Positions 36,458 to 46,424 of a stretch of 64,000 nt of DNA are shown here, piece after piece. The DNA is from Salipiger sp. CCB-MM3 (GTDB taxonomy: Bacteria > Pseudomonadota > Alphaproteobacteria > Rhodobacterales > Rhodobacteraceae). Made by a program: the position numbers and the translations under genes. Position 1 is the first letter of the stretch; each line of letters begins with the position of its first letter. The notes below the pieces were generated by a model, which searched no databases, was not told where the DNA came from, and worked only from the letters and a program-made list of their open reading frames with translations. The stretch spans positions 248,001 to 312,000 of the forward strand of contig NZ_CP014596.1 in the NCBI RefSeq assembly GCF_001687105.1, in the 5' to 3' direction.

Positions 36458-37327
36458 CGATATTCTCCATCTTGAGGTATTCCGGGGGCATTCGGCCCGA
36501 TGGTCGCATCCGGGGTGAGTGGCGGAAGTGCCTGTACGACCTTCAAGAAATTCGGCAGTTCTGGAGTGGATGGAGATGCGGAGGCCTTTCTTCGTTCTGT
36601 CAATCAAGACATTGGCCATTCCAGAAAATTGCGAAGTAAATATTTGAAAAATTTTCGCGCGCACGCAGGAGAAGATACAATGGATGCAGAGAGCCATTCC
36701 CGGAGGCGGCATTTGCTTCGGCAAAAAATCACAAAAGGCACCTATCCCCGCCCCTTGCACCTATCCGGATATACAAGACTCGAGGCAATCTCGGCCACGA
36801 CGCATTTCTGAAAAGACCCACTCGAACCAACTGGCGAGGGTAGGACGCGCAGACGGCAGCGCAGCTCCGAGTTAAGAAGAGAACAGGCGCAGCAAGCCCA
36901 TTCGCCGAGCCAGGTGGAGGCAGCACAGGCAGTGCCTAACCTTTGTCGCTGCACAGACCGGGGCACACCAACCGAAATGCCGAGGCCGTGTTCCCAAGGC
37001 TCTGGGCCTAGGTGGCCCGACCTTTGTCCAACGCGCGCCCTCGCCCCGCTGTGATCGAACACCCCAAGGGGAAGCCCGTGCCCTGACGGCATTCCTGACC
37101 CTAACACCCCTTGCGAGGAAGTTTCGAACACGGTCCTTCAGCGCCGGAGCCTGCCACATTTCTGTAGATCGGCGAGACAAAGCAGTTCGGCCGCCTGTCG
37201 GGACACTTGATGTCGTGAACCCATTCGGCCTGAAGCTGCCAAGAGAATTTTCGAAACTTTTCGATTTTCTTCTTCGCGCGAGATCAGTTTGGCCAATCTA
37301 GATTTTGATAGAAAGCATGAGGACCAT
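36458..37327. other. No convincing gene; likely old junction DNA
   Basis: About 870 bp of mixed composition, AT-richer at 36590-36700, with only short frames lacking start signals. It separates the recombinase module from the next small gene. Confidence 0.45.
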
Positions 37328-37597
37328 ATGTCACCTGAGAAAATGAAGGATTTTCTGGACGATTTCGCCCTGCTGCCCGAAAGACATCGCATCGAAGTCG
37401 TCTTCCACTGTGGTCGACTGGCATACATTCCCATGAGAGACGATTTCGAAGGCTACGAGGCATTTGCAACCAAGCCCTTCGGCGGAGGGGAGCTTTGGGC
37501 GGAGGGTAGCTGCAAGGGGACCGACTACGTGGCGAGTGTGGACCCAGAAAAAATCTCGAACCATGAGAGGCTGAAGATCATTTCTCGAAACAAATGA
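37328..37597 (+). CDS. Small hypothetical protein, 89 residues
   Basis: The ATG at 37328 follows TGAGGA at ideal spacing. The product (MSPEKMKDFLDDFALLP ... AYIPMRDDFEGYEAF ... NHERLKIISRNK) has a natural mixed composition and lower GC than its surroundings, suggesting a real, acquired gene. No family recognised. It is the only plus-strand gene in this part of the island. Confidence 0.5.
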   Translation: MSPEKMKDFLDDFALLPERHRIEVVFHCGRLAYIPMRDDFEGYEAFATKPFGGGELWAEGSCKGTDYVASVDPEKISNHERLKIISRNK

Positions 37598-37938
37598 AAA
37601 TAAGCCGCATCTACTTGATCTCTTTGCGAGAAATGGTGCATGTAGGAATCAAGAGCGGACTCGGTTTACGCGTTCTGCTAATGGCTGAATTACTGACTGA
37701 TGCGCACGGCTAACCCGGCAGAAAATGTCAGTTTGTCTCTGCCGAGACGCGCGTTCGCTGCGAGAACATTGGCCGATGCCAGCCCGGAGTGACTCGTGAG
37801 ACGAGCCGCGGTGTCGGCAGGCGGCAGCCCATAGCTTTCTCTCGGACGGCCTGCAGCATTGCAGCTACGCCAGACACTCGTCGCCGATCGGAAATGTCAG
37901 CATAGCGTGTTGGTCGTCCTTCGTGCCGGCAGAAACGG

Positions 37939-38330
37939 CTAATATCACTCCTTCGGACCTTACGGAGGAGCACCATGCACAAGACCGGCTTCGCCTAACG
38001 CCGCAGCAGCTCGCCGAGCTTGGCAAAGCCACGACAGACCCCCAACGGCGGGTCAAGGCCGTGCTCGCTCTTGATGCCCGCTGCGAGGAAGAAGACGACC
38101 AGAGCTGCCCGCGCTGTGGCTCGACCAAGCGGTGCCGGTGGGGATATACCCGGACCGATGCGTGGCGCTGGATGGGAGTGCAATGATTGCGGCACACCTG
38201 GTTGGGGTTAACCGGAACACCGATCACTGGCATCCGGAGGCTCGATCTCTTCATCGACATCGTCCGGAATATGATGGAGGCTGAGAAACCCTGATCGTGT
38301 AGCAAGGCGGCCAAGGAGCTGAATATCTCG
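37939..38330 (+). mobile_element. IS fragment A (IS1595-like transposase N-terminus, broken)
   Basis: Pieces in different frames recall an IS1595/IS1016-type transposase: RLTPQQLAELGKATTD, a zinc ribbon CPRCGSTKRCRWGYTRTDAW followed after a shift by WECNDCG, then TGIRRLDLFIDIVRNMMEAEKP and SCSKAAKELNISRRAA. Stops and frameshifts make it dead, and the C-terminal catalytic half is missing. Its 5' end (CTAATATCACTCCTTCGGAC) reappears inverted at 44830-44970 on the other side of the DUF4011 gene. Confidence 0.7.
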
Positions 38331-38409
38331 CGGCGCGCAGCCTAGCCCGCAAAAATAAGCACGGCGCAAACCCCAGGGCTGCGCCGCGCGGCGTTTCATC
38401 CTGGGGGAG

Positions 38410-41400
38410 TCATGCGTTGACCGTCAGGAATGCCTCCGCAAGCGCACGTTCGGTGACGAAGCGCATGGGGTGTCCATCCGCGATCTTGCCTCGGGCTGCC
38501 TCGATTTTCGTGCCGAAGTGCGTGGTCTTCCATGCTCGTGAGGCCGTGGTTGCCACGACGATGAAGTCGGTCTCGTCGGTCACGCTCGACTTCAGGACGG
38601 CACCGCGCCGGGTCAGCTCGGCGCCAATAAGAGACCGCGGCCCGATGCTCATCTTGCCGGTGAGCACGAAGGTCTTCCCATCGAAGGAAAGCTGGGCGGG
38701 ATCGGAAATCGGGTCTGTGGGTGCGATGACGCCCCCGATATTGGCCACACCAGTGTCCGCATGCCCGTCAGTGACGAGAGCCGCGATCCATTCGCGCAGC
38801 TCCTCTGCCTCCGCCTCGTCCAGCTCTGCATCCGCAAGTGCGCCGTCGACCGCCCAGCGCAGGGAAGCGAAGATCGGCGCCTCGGCCAGTACCGGCTCGG
38901 AGTGGAAGCGAGCGTGGATCTTGCGGGCCTCCTCGGAAGTGATCTGACCGTCGCATACGACCCCGGCGCAGAAGCCGAGGAAGGTGTTGACCAGATCCTT
39001 TTCGCTGTCTTTTTCCGGATCTCCGAGGCTTGCGGCGATGGTCTCGGCGTGGAGCTTGATGGCTTTCAGAACGTCGTCGCCGCAGGCGGCAAGCGCCAGG
39101 TTCAGTGCTTCGCCGATGGTATCCTCGCCGGTGAAGCCGAGGAAGGCATCAATCTCACATGCCTCGTTGATCATGGCTTCGATTTCACCCTCCTCGATGG
39201 CCTCGGAGGCTGCCACCCCTTCAAGGAAGCCGAGCCAGTAGAAGCCACGCTTGCGCAGTGTGGCCGAGCGGTTGAACCGGTCGAAGGCATGGCTTTCCCG
39301 ATGGGCTTCGAGCTTGGACATGGCTTGCTCGGCAAGGCTCGCACCTCCCGGGAAGGTGAAGTCGGCATCCCCGAAGAGGAGACCCTGGGGGCTCTTTGCG
39401 ACAGCGTCTTCCGCGGACTTACCGCGCCGCGCCGGCCTCTGGGACTTCTGACCCTCGAGCACCTCCTCCGCAAGAGCGACTGCCTCCTCTGCTTCCCAAT
39501 GAGCACGGGCGACCGAAGCTTCGATTTCGAGCCGGGCGCGCTCTGTTGCTTCAGCGCGTTCCTCGCGGCGCCGGATTTCATCGCTCTTGGCGCGCTCAAG
39601 CGCGGCGTGCAGCGCGTCGCGCAGACGCGCGATCTGACCTCGCGGATCGCGGAACCAGTCGGTCGACCAGATGCGATGGAAGTGCCAGCCAAGACCTTCG
39701 AGTACTTGCTGGCGAAGCCGGTCACGATCACGGCTGGAGCGCGAGCTGTGATAGGGCGCCCCGTCGCATTCGATCGCAAGGATGAAGCCATAGGGCCAGT
39801 CCGGGTGCCTCACGCCAATGTCGATCCGGAAGCCGGAGGCCCCGACTTGCGGTACGGCCTCGAAGCCGGCGGCCTCGACCTGCGAGATGACGAAGCTCTC
39901 AAACGGGCTGTCCGGCGTGCCGTGCTTGGCCCCCTCGCCCTCGATCTGGCCAATTTGGCCCGTCTTCGAGAACTCGAGCCAGGCGCGAAGCATTGCCACG
40001 CCCTTGGCCTTGCCGTCTGCCTGAATGTCGGTCGGCTTCATGGAGCTGTAGGTGACGATCTTCTCCTTGGCACGCGAGAAGAGAACGTTGAGGCGGCGGT
40101 GCCCGTGTGCGGAGTTCACCGGCCCGAAGCGCTGGTAGACCTTGCCGGATTCAGCCTCTGGGCCGTAGAGCGTGGAGATCATGATGACATCGCGCTCGTC
40201 GCCCTGAATGGTCTCGAGGTTCTTGACGAAGAACTCCTCGAGGCCGTCGTCCTTCTCGGCCCAGCGCTCGATGTAGGCCTCGACATGCGGATGGCGGGCG
40301 CGTTCGCGCTCGAACTCGCTGACGATGATTTCGGTTTGATCCTTGTTCATCGTCGCAAGTCCGAGCGAGCGGTCAGGGTGCTCGCGCATGTGCTCAATGG
40401 CACCTGCGACGATCGCCCGAGCCTCGGGGATATTGCGCCCCTTTCGATACTCGCCGGCCACTTCGACGAGCTCGACTCCCAGTTCGGCATCCCCATCACG
40501 GGCCGCCGGGAAGATGGTCAGCTTCTCGTCGTAGATCATCTTGTTGGAGATCGCGATGAGGTCAGGGTGACGCGAGCGGTAGTGCCAGCGCAGCTGGCGC
40601 ACCGGCGTGAAGCTGGTGTTGGCCATGTCGAGAATGCTCTCGCTGTCCGAGCGGATGTCTTCGTCCTCATCGGCCTCATCGAGAACCTTGGCGAAGAAGC
40701 TGGTCGGTGGGAGCTGCTTGGTGTCGCCGACGATGACAACCTGCTTGGCACGCATGATCGCACCGAGGGCGTTCTCGGGCGTCATCTGAGACGCCTCGTC
40801 GATGACCGCGAGATCGAAGGAGACCTTGCCATGGAGGTATTGCGCCACCGCAAGGGGAGACATCATCCAGCAGGGCTTGAGTTCGATCAGAGCCCGCCCT
40901 GCCCGTCCGGTGAGGTCTCGCACACCGATCCGGTTACGGCTCTTGCCGAGTTCGTGCCGAATGAGGCTCATCTGCGTGAAGGTGCCGACCTTCCCGGTGC
41001 CATTGCCGGCCGGCGGAAGACACTGGTCGATCAGCTCTTCGCGGATTGCTGCCCGGGAAAGCGTGGTCAGTTCACGGTCGATTTGGGCAATCTCGCTCCG
41101 CAGACGGTCGAGGTCAGCGCCGTCGCGTGCGTCGAGGACCCGGCCGAACTTGTCCTGCACATGATCCGTCAGGTTGCGTGCAAGGATGGCCTCGGTGATC
41201 TGGGGCAGCACAGCGCGATGCTCGCGGCCTTCGTCACTCTGGGCCCAGTCCGTCAGAACCTTGAGGCCGCGCTGCTCGAGGGCTGCAACGGCCCGGAGCA
41301 GGCGCGCACGCTCCACGAGACCCTCGGGCCGCGAGGTGGCTTCCTTGATGGCCCTCGTGCGCGGCGCCAGTGCCTTGAGACAGTCAAACTCATCGCCTTC

Positions 41401-44400
41401 CTCGGCGCAGTCCAGCGCCAGGTCGTTGGCGATCCAGAGCGCCGTGTCACAGAGATCGCTGCGCGTCCGGAAGAAGTCGTAGGCGAGGGTCTGGATGCCG
41501 TCGACGATATCCGCGGCATCTGCCTTGCGAAGAAGCTCGATGCCGGCCATCGGGTTCGGCAGCTTCGAGAGGTTGCGGGACACAAGGATGGCCACGCGGA
41601 TTTCGCGGGTGTCTTCGTAATTTCCAAGAAGCTCCGCCGCCCGCGAGCTTCGTGCCCGTTCTTCGGCTCTGGCCAGATCGGCGCGGGCGAACCTCGCGCG
41701 GTCGATCATCTCAGCATCGAGGACGCCGAGGCATTTGAAAGACAGACAGAAGGAGGTCGCAGCACGATGATCTTCGCGCAGCTCTGCGATGCGTTCTTCA
41801 GTCTCGGTAATGTCCCTTGCATGCGACGACAGGGTGCGCGCAGGCATCGCCTCCGCATCCGCGAAGGCGTGAAGGCTGTCGAGGTTGCCTGTCTCGAGCG
41901 CATAGCGCAGGCGCTCGTCCCCCTTGGAGATGCGGGCGACATTGTCGTGGAAGCTCGCCAGGGCCTCCAGAGCTGCGCCATCGGTTGTCATGCCGCTGAA
42001 GACATTTCCGAGCTCCGCTGCAAGCCGGGCATCGCCGGTGAAGGCGTCGCGCCTCTCGGCCCAGGCTGCATAGTCCCTGAGCGCCAGCACGGCGTCTCTG
42101 CGCTCGGCTTTCCTCTCTCCCCCAAGCGTGCCGCTGAAAAGGGTCCATGCTTCCTTGTAGGAACTGGAGAAGATGCGCAGGAAATTAGAGGTCTCGATGG
42201 TGACGGCAGCGGCCTTGAGTTTCTGCGTATCATGGTCACCGGCCCTGGGGAGGCGATTGCGCAGCCCCTGCAGGTCACTCTCGAGCTTTCGCAATGTCGT
42301 TGCCGCGCTGCGTGCCGAGGCGGGAATGGCGCGCGCATCGTCGGCGGTCCGGCGCTTGAGGATATTCTCGGGGGCGCGCAGAAGCATCTCGATGTCGAGC
42401 CGAATGTCGGCAAGCGTGGTGCCATCCTGCTCGGCAGTCTCAGCCCAGCGCGCGGGGAGAGCCACCGCAAGGTCAAGCTGCGTTTTGAGGGCCTCGCAGT
42501 TGGCTTCTACCTCGGCCATTGCCTGCGCGAGTTGAGAGGGGTCGATGCGCCCGCCGTTGCGTTCTGCAAAGTCGCCCGCTTCGCGGATGAGATCGTCAAC
42601 CCCGTCGGCGTCAGGCTCCTTCAGAGCTTCCTGAAGCGCGCCCTCGGCTGCAGTGGCCGACTCGCGCGCCTCGCATACTTCATGGGCTTCCTGCTGGAGA
42701 GATGGATCGAGCAGCGCCTCAGCGAGACCCGCATCGCAGTTGGGATTGCCGGCAATTGCCATGAGAGCCTGGGTGGTCAGCGCCTCGTCTGCTGCGATCA
42801 TGCCCTCGGGAAGGAAGGCCTTGAGGGCGCTTGCCGCCGTATCGGTGAGGAGTGCTTCGATATCCCCTGCGAGCTTGGCGAAGTCCCGAGACAGGTCCTC
42901 GGCCTCATCGTTGCGCAGCGGCGCCTTGCCGACTTCACGCCAGAAGGCGGCGATCTGGTCGGCGTCGTTGAGGCGGTCGACCACCATGCGGATGTCGCCG
43001 GCGATCTCCTCGCGCGTGTCCGCATTCATCAGCTCGGGCGCGACCATCTGAATGCGGCGAATTTCTCGCGGCAAGCCGTCGAGGAACTCCGCAGTCGCGA
43101 TCGTCCGGCCCAGGGCCTCATGCACGGTCTGACCGGTATCCCCGAGCTTGGTGCCAAGCATCTCAAGGTAAGACTGCATGTCACTGCGGCGCCGCACCAG
43201 GGCGTCGTGCCGCGCCTTGTGGGATTGCGCCGAACCGCTGGCCGGCGGCTCCATCTTCAATCTGTCGTCGAGACTCTGGAACACGGCGTCCCGGGAGCCG
43301 CGCCCTGCCTGGAGCGGCAGGATGAATTCGCCGAGGCCAGCCGCGTCGAGGCGGTTGCGAACCACGTCGAGGGCAGTGAGCTTCTCGGCGACGAAGAGGA
43401 CCTTCTTGCCGTCTGCCATGGCCGAAGCGATCAGGTTGACGATGGTCTGGCTCTTGCCGGACCCGGGAGGCCCCTCGATCGCGACGTTGTTGCCATTGGC
43501 GATATCGACAAGCGTCGAGAACTGGGAGGCGTCTGCATCCATGACCAGACGCGGAACGCGACGTTCGACCTCGGGGTCATCGGTATCATAGACATCCGCA
43601 TAGACCGCGCCGTCCCCACCCGCGGTGGCGAGCATCTTCTCGATGATCGGGCTTTCGGTCACCACGCTCTTCTCGGGATCGAGGTCGCGATACATGGCGA
43701 TCCGGGAAGACGGGAAGACCCCGACCAGCGCCTCGCGGCGCAGAGCCCAGTGCCATCCGGCGGGAGCCAGGTCCTGGATGGTCTCAAAGTAGCGCTCAAT
43801 GGACCCGCCCTCATAGGCAGGGAGGGCGAGGCCAAACTCGGCCTCGAGGGTTTGCGCCAGCGTGGTGTTGATCTCGAGTTCGTTCTCGCCACAGATGTGA
43901 TATTCGTTGCCGCCGGGCGTCTTCCTGCGGGACATCTTCACTTCGAGCAGAAGCAGTGGCGATTGCGCAGGGGCACGGGACGATCCTGGCTCATTCCATT
44001 CCAGGACACCGAATGCCGCGTGCAGCACGTTGACACCCGTCTCGCGCTCGAAGGAATGGCCTCGATCGTGCAGCGAGCGGCCAACCCTGTCCAGGCGGTC
44101 AGGCAGCAGCAAGGTCTGGATGTCCGCATCTTCGTGTCGACCGTCGTCATGCACGTCGTAGGGAAGCGGCAGGAGATAGTCCGGGGAGATGTTGTGCGCC
44201 CGCGCATGCGCGGCGAGAGACGGGTTTTCCGCTGTCTGTCTTTCCGGCAGGCCCAGCTCGTCGCGGACGCGGTCCTTCATCGCGCGCTCGAGATCGAGTT
44301 CCTTCTGCGCATAGTCGGGGTGAGCGGGGTCGAGTTCTGCCAAAGCTTCCAGGTAGAGCTCATCGGAGACCCGGGCGATCTCGACCATCTCGAGAAACTC

Positions 44401-44703
44401 GTCGGTGGCCTCGTCGGGAAGGGGTTTGTCGATAGAAGGCAATGGAACAAGCCGCATGGCACTTTGCGCGGCAAGGCGCCTTGCGAGCACGTCCGGAAGC
44501 TCGTCTACGAAGCGGATCAATGTCGAAGAGTTTTGCCGGAACGGAATTTGGATGAGCGGATTGCGCCTCGAGCTGTCGAGCAGCCTGACTCGAAGGTGCT
44601 CAACCCGGTCCCGGATCAGATCACGGATGCCCCGTCGTTCATCCTGCGGCTCAGACCCCTCGCCCTGCTGGGCAGAAAAATCGGGAAAACTCGTATCTTC
44701 CAT
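38410..44703 (-). CDS. DUF4011 SF1 helicase with Vsr-like nuclease, TerB-like and BRCT domains
   Basis: 2097 residues. Domains in order: DUF4011 (HLRVRLLDSSRRNPLIQIPF, about residue 30); first half of an SF1 helicase with GPPGSGKSQT (about 410); a long coiled-coil insertion; DEAS box VIDEASQM (about 1300), GDTKQLPP, RLNVLFSRAKE (about 1530); a Vsr/DUF559-like nuclease (FRIDIGVRHP ... IECDGAPYHSS ... RDRDRLRQ, about 1620-1700); a TerB-like acidic helical region (AGVVCDGQITSEEA, about 1914); and a C-terminal BRCT domain (GKTFVLTGKMS, about 2005). The first parts match the DUF4011-helicase-Vsr proteins described as antiphage HheA. The start at 44703 follows CAGGAG; the frame is open further upstream, but that part is IS remnant. 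It is bracketed by inverted IS fragments. Confidence 0.88.
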   Translation of the reverse strand: MEDTSFPDFSAQQGEGSEPQDERRGIRDLIRDRVEHLRVRLLDSSRRNPLIQIPFRQNSSTLIRFVDELPDVLARRLAAQSAMRLVPLPSIDKPLPDEATDEFLEMVEIARVSDELYLEALAELDPAHPDYAQKELDLERAMKDRVRDELGLPERQTAENPSLAAHARAHNISPDYLLPLPYDVHDDGRHEDADIQTLLLPDRLDRVGRSLHDRGHSFERETGVNVLHAAFGVLEWNEPGSSRAPAQSPLLLLEVKMSRRKTPGGNEYHICGENELEINTTLAQTLEAEFGLALPAYEGGSIERYFETIQDLAPAGWHWALRREALVGVFPSSRIAMYRDLDPEKSVVTESPIIEKMLATAGGDGAVYADVYDTDDPEVERRVPRLVMDADASQFSTLVDIANGNNVAIEGPPGSGKSQTIVNLIASAMADGKKVLFVAEKLTALDVVRNRLDAAGLGEFILPLQAGRGSRDAVFQSLDDRLKMEPPASGSAQSHKARHDALVRRRSDMQSYLEMLGTKLGDTGQTVHEALGRTIATAEFLDGLPREIRRIQMVAPELMNADTREEIAGDIRMVVDRLNDADQIAAFWREVGKAPLRNDEAEDLSRDFAKLAGDIEALLTDTAASALKAFLPEGMIAADEALTTQALMAIAGNPNCDAGLAEALLDPSLQQEAHEVCEARESATAAEGALQEALKEPDADGVDDLIREAGDFAERNGGRIDPSQLAQAMAEVEANCEALKTQLDLAVALPARWAETAEQDGTTLADIRLDIEMLLRAPENILKRRTADDARAIPASARSAATTLRKLESDLQGLRNRLPRAGDHDTQKLKAAAVTIETSNFLRIFSSSYKEAWTLFSGTLGGERKAERRDAVLALRDYAAWAERRDAFTGDARLAAELGNVFSGMTTDGAALEALASFHDNVARISKGDERLRYALETGNLDSLHAFADAEAMPARTLSSHARDITETEERIAELREDHRAATSFCLSFKCLGVLDAEMIDRARFARADLARAEERARSSRAAELLGNYEDTREIRVAILVSRNLSKLPNPMAGIELLRKADAADIVDGIQTLAYDFFRTRSDLCDTALWIANDLALDCAEEGDEFDCLKALAPRTRAIKEATSRPEGLVERARLLRAVAALEQRGLKVLTDWAQSDEGREHRAVLPQITEAILARNLTDHVQDKFGRVLDARDGADLDRLRSEIAQIDRELTTLSRAAIREELIDQCLPPAGNGTGKVGTFTQMSLIRHELGKSRNRIGVRDLTGRAGRALIELKPCWMMSPLAVAQYLHGKVSFDLAVIDEASQMTPENALGAIMRAKQVVIVGDTKQLPPTSFFAKVLDEADEDEDIRSDSESILDMANTSFTPVRQLRWHYRSRHPDLIAISNKMIYDEKLTIFPAARDGDAELGVELVEVAGEYRKGRNIPEARAIVAGAIEHMREHPDRSLGLATMNKDQTEIIVSEFERERARHPHVEAYIERWAEKDDGLEEFFVKNLETIQGDERDVIMISTLYGPEAESGKVYQRFGPVNSAHGHRRLNVLFSRAKEKIVTYSSMKPTDIQADGKAKGVAMLRAWLEFSKTGQIGQIEGEGAKHGTPDSPFESFVISQVEAAGFEAVPQVGASGFRIDIGVRHPDWPYGFILAIECDGAPYHSSRSSRDRDRLRQQVLEGLGWHFHRIWSTDWFRDPRGQIARLRDALHAALERAKSDEIRRREERAEATERARLEIEASVARAHWEAEEAVALAEEVLEGQKSQRPARRGKSAEDAVAKSPQGLLFGDADFTFPGGASLAEQAMSKLEAHRESHAFDRFNRSATLRKRGFYWLGFLEGVAASEAIEEGEIEAMINEACEIDAFLGFTGEDTIGEALNLALAACGDDVLKAIKLHAETIAASLGDPEKDSEKDLVNTFLGFCAGVVCDGQITSEEARKIHARFHSEPVLAEAPIFASLRWAVDGALADAELDEAEAEELREWIAALVTDGHADTGVANIGGVIAPTDPISDPAQLSFDGKTFVLTGKMSIGPRSLIGAELTRRGAVLKSSVTDETDFIVVATTASRAWKTTHFGTKIEAARGKIADGHPMRFVTERALAEAFLTVNA

Positions 44704-44829
44704 GAGGCAACTCCTGACAATCGCTATTTGCATATTGGCCATGAGCCCCAGCCACAAAGAAGAAATTCGCAGGAATCCAATATGAGGCTTGGGTGCGACC
44801 TTTCTCCCATAAGCAGTTAGCGGATTATT

Positions 44830-44970
44830 CGACCCGCCGTTGCGGGCTGTTGCCGCTGTGCCAAGCTCGGGAATCTGCTGCGGCGTCTGCAGGCGGAGCC
44901 TTGAGACGAGTGCGGCGAAGCCGGTCTTGTGGATGATGCACCTCCAGTAGGTCCGAAAGAGTGATATTAG
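44830..44970 (-). mobile_element. IS fragment B, inverted relative to fragment A
   Basis: Read leftward it matches fragment A: CTAATATCACTCTTTCGGAC, CACAAGACCGGCTTCGCC, ACGCCGCAGCAG, CCGAGCTTGGCA and CAACGGCGGGTC occur in the same order, with about 30 extra bases that fragment A lacks. Only the transposase N-terminus is present. It lies just upstream of the DUF4011 gene start, so the remaining DNA between 44704 and 45157 is largely this remnant plus spacer. Confidence 0.72.
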
Positions 44971-45157
44971 TCGTACCCGATGGAAGCTGGGCGTCAGACA
45001 TTGATCCCGCATCCTATAGTGAAGCGGTCAAATCGCCTCTCGAGGCCAAACTGCCTTTGCTCGGCTACGCCCACACTGCGAGTGCATTCGGCTGATGTCA
45101 GCCCTAAGCTGCCGCTTGATCAATCGCGCCGCGGACCTTAATCTTGCTCGGGGTGGT

Positions 45158-46420
45158 TCAATCAGAGCCAGTAGGTTTAACCCTTCTTCGTCCTCTCCGA
45201 GGCTTGTTCTTTCGCTTTTGCACAGGTTCTTTGGCGAGAGTGACGCCCGCAGATGGTGTATTGCCTCGCGCAACCTTAGTCTTTTTGGTAGCGGACGCTC
45301 CGCGTCTTGGCTGCACCACTGAAGGTTTTCTAGCGGGCGAGAGCTGTCTAGGAGGGCCCTTTCTCTCCTGGTGTTGATACACCGGAGCCGCGCGAAACTC
45401 CGATATAGGGAATATCACCTCAAAGGCAGTGTCCTGAAATGCACCCTTGTTTGTGTTGGTCACTTCACCGAATTGCCTGCACCTGATTTCCCCATGAAAT
45501 CTGGCAACCAAAGACTTGGCTAGAAAGAGCCCATATCCGGTGCCTCCGGAATCCAGCAATCTAGCAGAAGCACTTCGGAACCCCTTCTCAAATATTCGAG
45601 GCAGTTCGTTCTCTGACATAACCGGTCCGAGAGATGTGATCGAAATAGATACATGTTCTTTAGACTCATCAACCCGAACGCCGATGTTGTGATTTAGTGG
45701 CGAGTACTTTAGGGCGTTATCAATTAAGATGTACGCAATGATCTCGGCGCAATCCGGCCCGCGAACAAGGCTGTGAGATGACCCTGAGATTGCCAGTTCG
45801 ATATTTTTCAGTCTGCATCCAGGCTGAAAGCTTTTCACGACTTTGTCAAACCTTCTGTAGACAGGTATATTTGAATCCTCTAGCTCAACGCCGCGACTCT
45901 CAGTGAAGTCAAGAATGTCAGTTCTTATTCCAAGCATGGCTTGAGCTGCGAGAGTGTTTTCTATTCTAATCTCCGCTTCACCGCTATCTCCATCAAAGAT
46001 CGCCTTCTTTGTCGCGACTGCATTCTGATATATTGAGGTTGAGAACCTCCTTAGGTCGTGAATTAATAGGGAAATCTCATCCTTGATGCGGTCACGGTTC
46101 AGCCTCTCACCGTCAACGAGGCTCTCTACGTAGCTCTCTATTTCTTTCTTGGAGAAAGGATGCTTCTCTCCAAGTCCAGCTAAAGGTTTGTCTCCATTCG
46201 GCAGCAAACCCACAAACCTAATGAGCCCAAATTCGGCGCTTTTATGAACAAACATGCTATAGTTGTAGTCAATCTTGTACCATCCCGGCTTCGTTTTTTG
46301 CGCGTATGCTCTTATCTTTCCAGAGCCTCCAAGGTCGGGGTTGAGCCTAAAGAGAAGCCCGTCAGAAAATTCGTAATCGTCAGGTTGACCAGATACAGAA
46401 GGAAACACAAACATACTCAC
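45158..46420 (-). CDS. Soluble histidine kinase
   Basis: 420 residues without membrane segments. After an uncharacterised N-terminal sensor region come a dimerisation helix with the candidate phospho-His (SLLIHDLRRFS, about residue 121), an N-box (IDNALKYSP, about 238), and a G-box (TGYGLFLAKSLVARFHG, about 297), i.e. a complete GHKL ATPase. A basic, disordered tail of about 75 residues (KKTKVARG, KRKNKPRRGRRRVK) could bind nucleic acid. It starts 4 bp after the response regulator stop. GC content is lower than its neighbours, implying separate acquisition. The partner is clearly the adjacent receiver protein. The signal is unknown. Confidence 0.85.
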   Translation of the reverse strand: MSMFVFPSVSGQPDDYEFSDGLLFRLNPDLGGSGKIRAYAQKTKPGWYKIDYNYSMFVHKSAEFGLIRFVGLLPNGDKPLAGLGEKHPFSKKEIESYVESLVDGERLNRDRIKDEISLLIHDLRRFSTSIYQNAVATKKAIFDGDSGEAEIRIENTLAAQAMLGIRTDILDFTESRGVELEDSNIPVYRRFDKVVKSFQPGCRLKNIELAISGSSHSLVRGPDCAEIIAYILIDNALKYSPLNHNIGVRVDESKEHVSISITSLGPVMSENELPRIFEKGFRSASARLLDSGGTGYGLFLAKSLVARFHGEIRCRQFGEVTNTNKGAFQDTAFEVIFPISEFRAAPVYQHQERKGPPRQLSPARKPSVVQPRRGASATKKTKVARGNTPSAGVTLAKEPVQKRKNKPRRGRRRVKPTGSD

Positions 46421-46424
46421 CTAC

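Noticed and set aside
38761-44820. A 2019-codon open frame on the plus strand
   Set aside because: It is the antisense shadow of the DUF4011 helicase gene. The minus-strand protein has all helicase and nuclease motifs; the plus-strand product has none and a composition typical of GC-rich antisense frames.
37939-44970. A complete composite transposon with target duplication
   Set aside because: The IS fragments are inverted and bracket the gene, but both are truncated and the bases flanking the two outer ends do not match.
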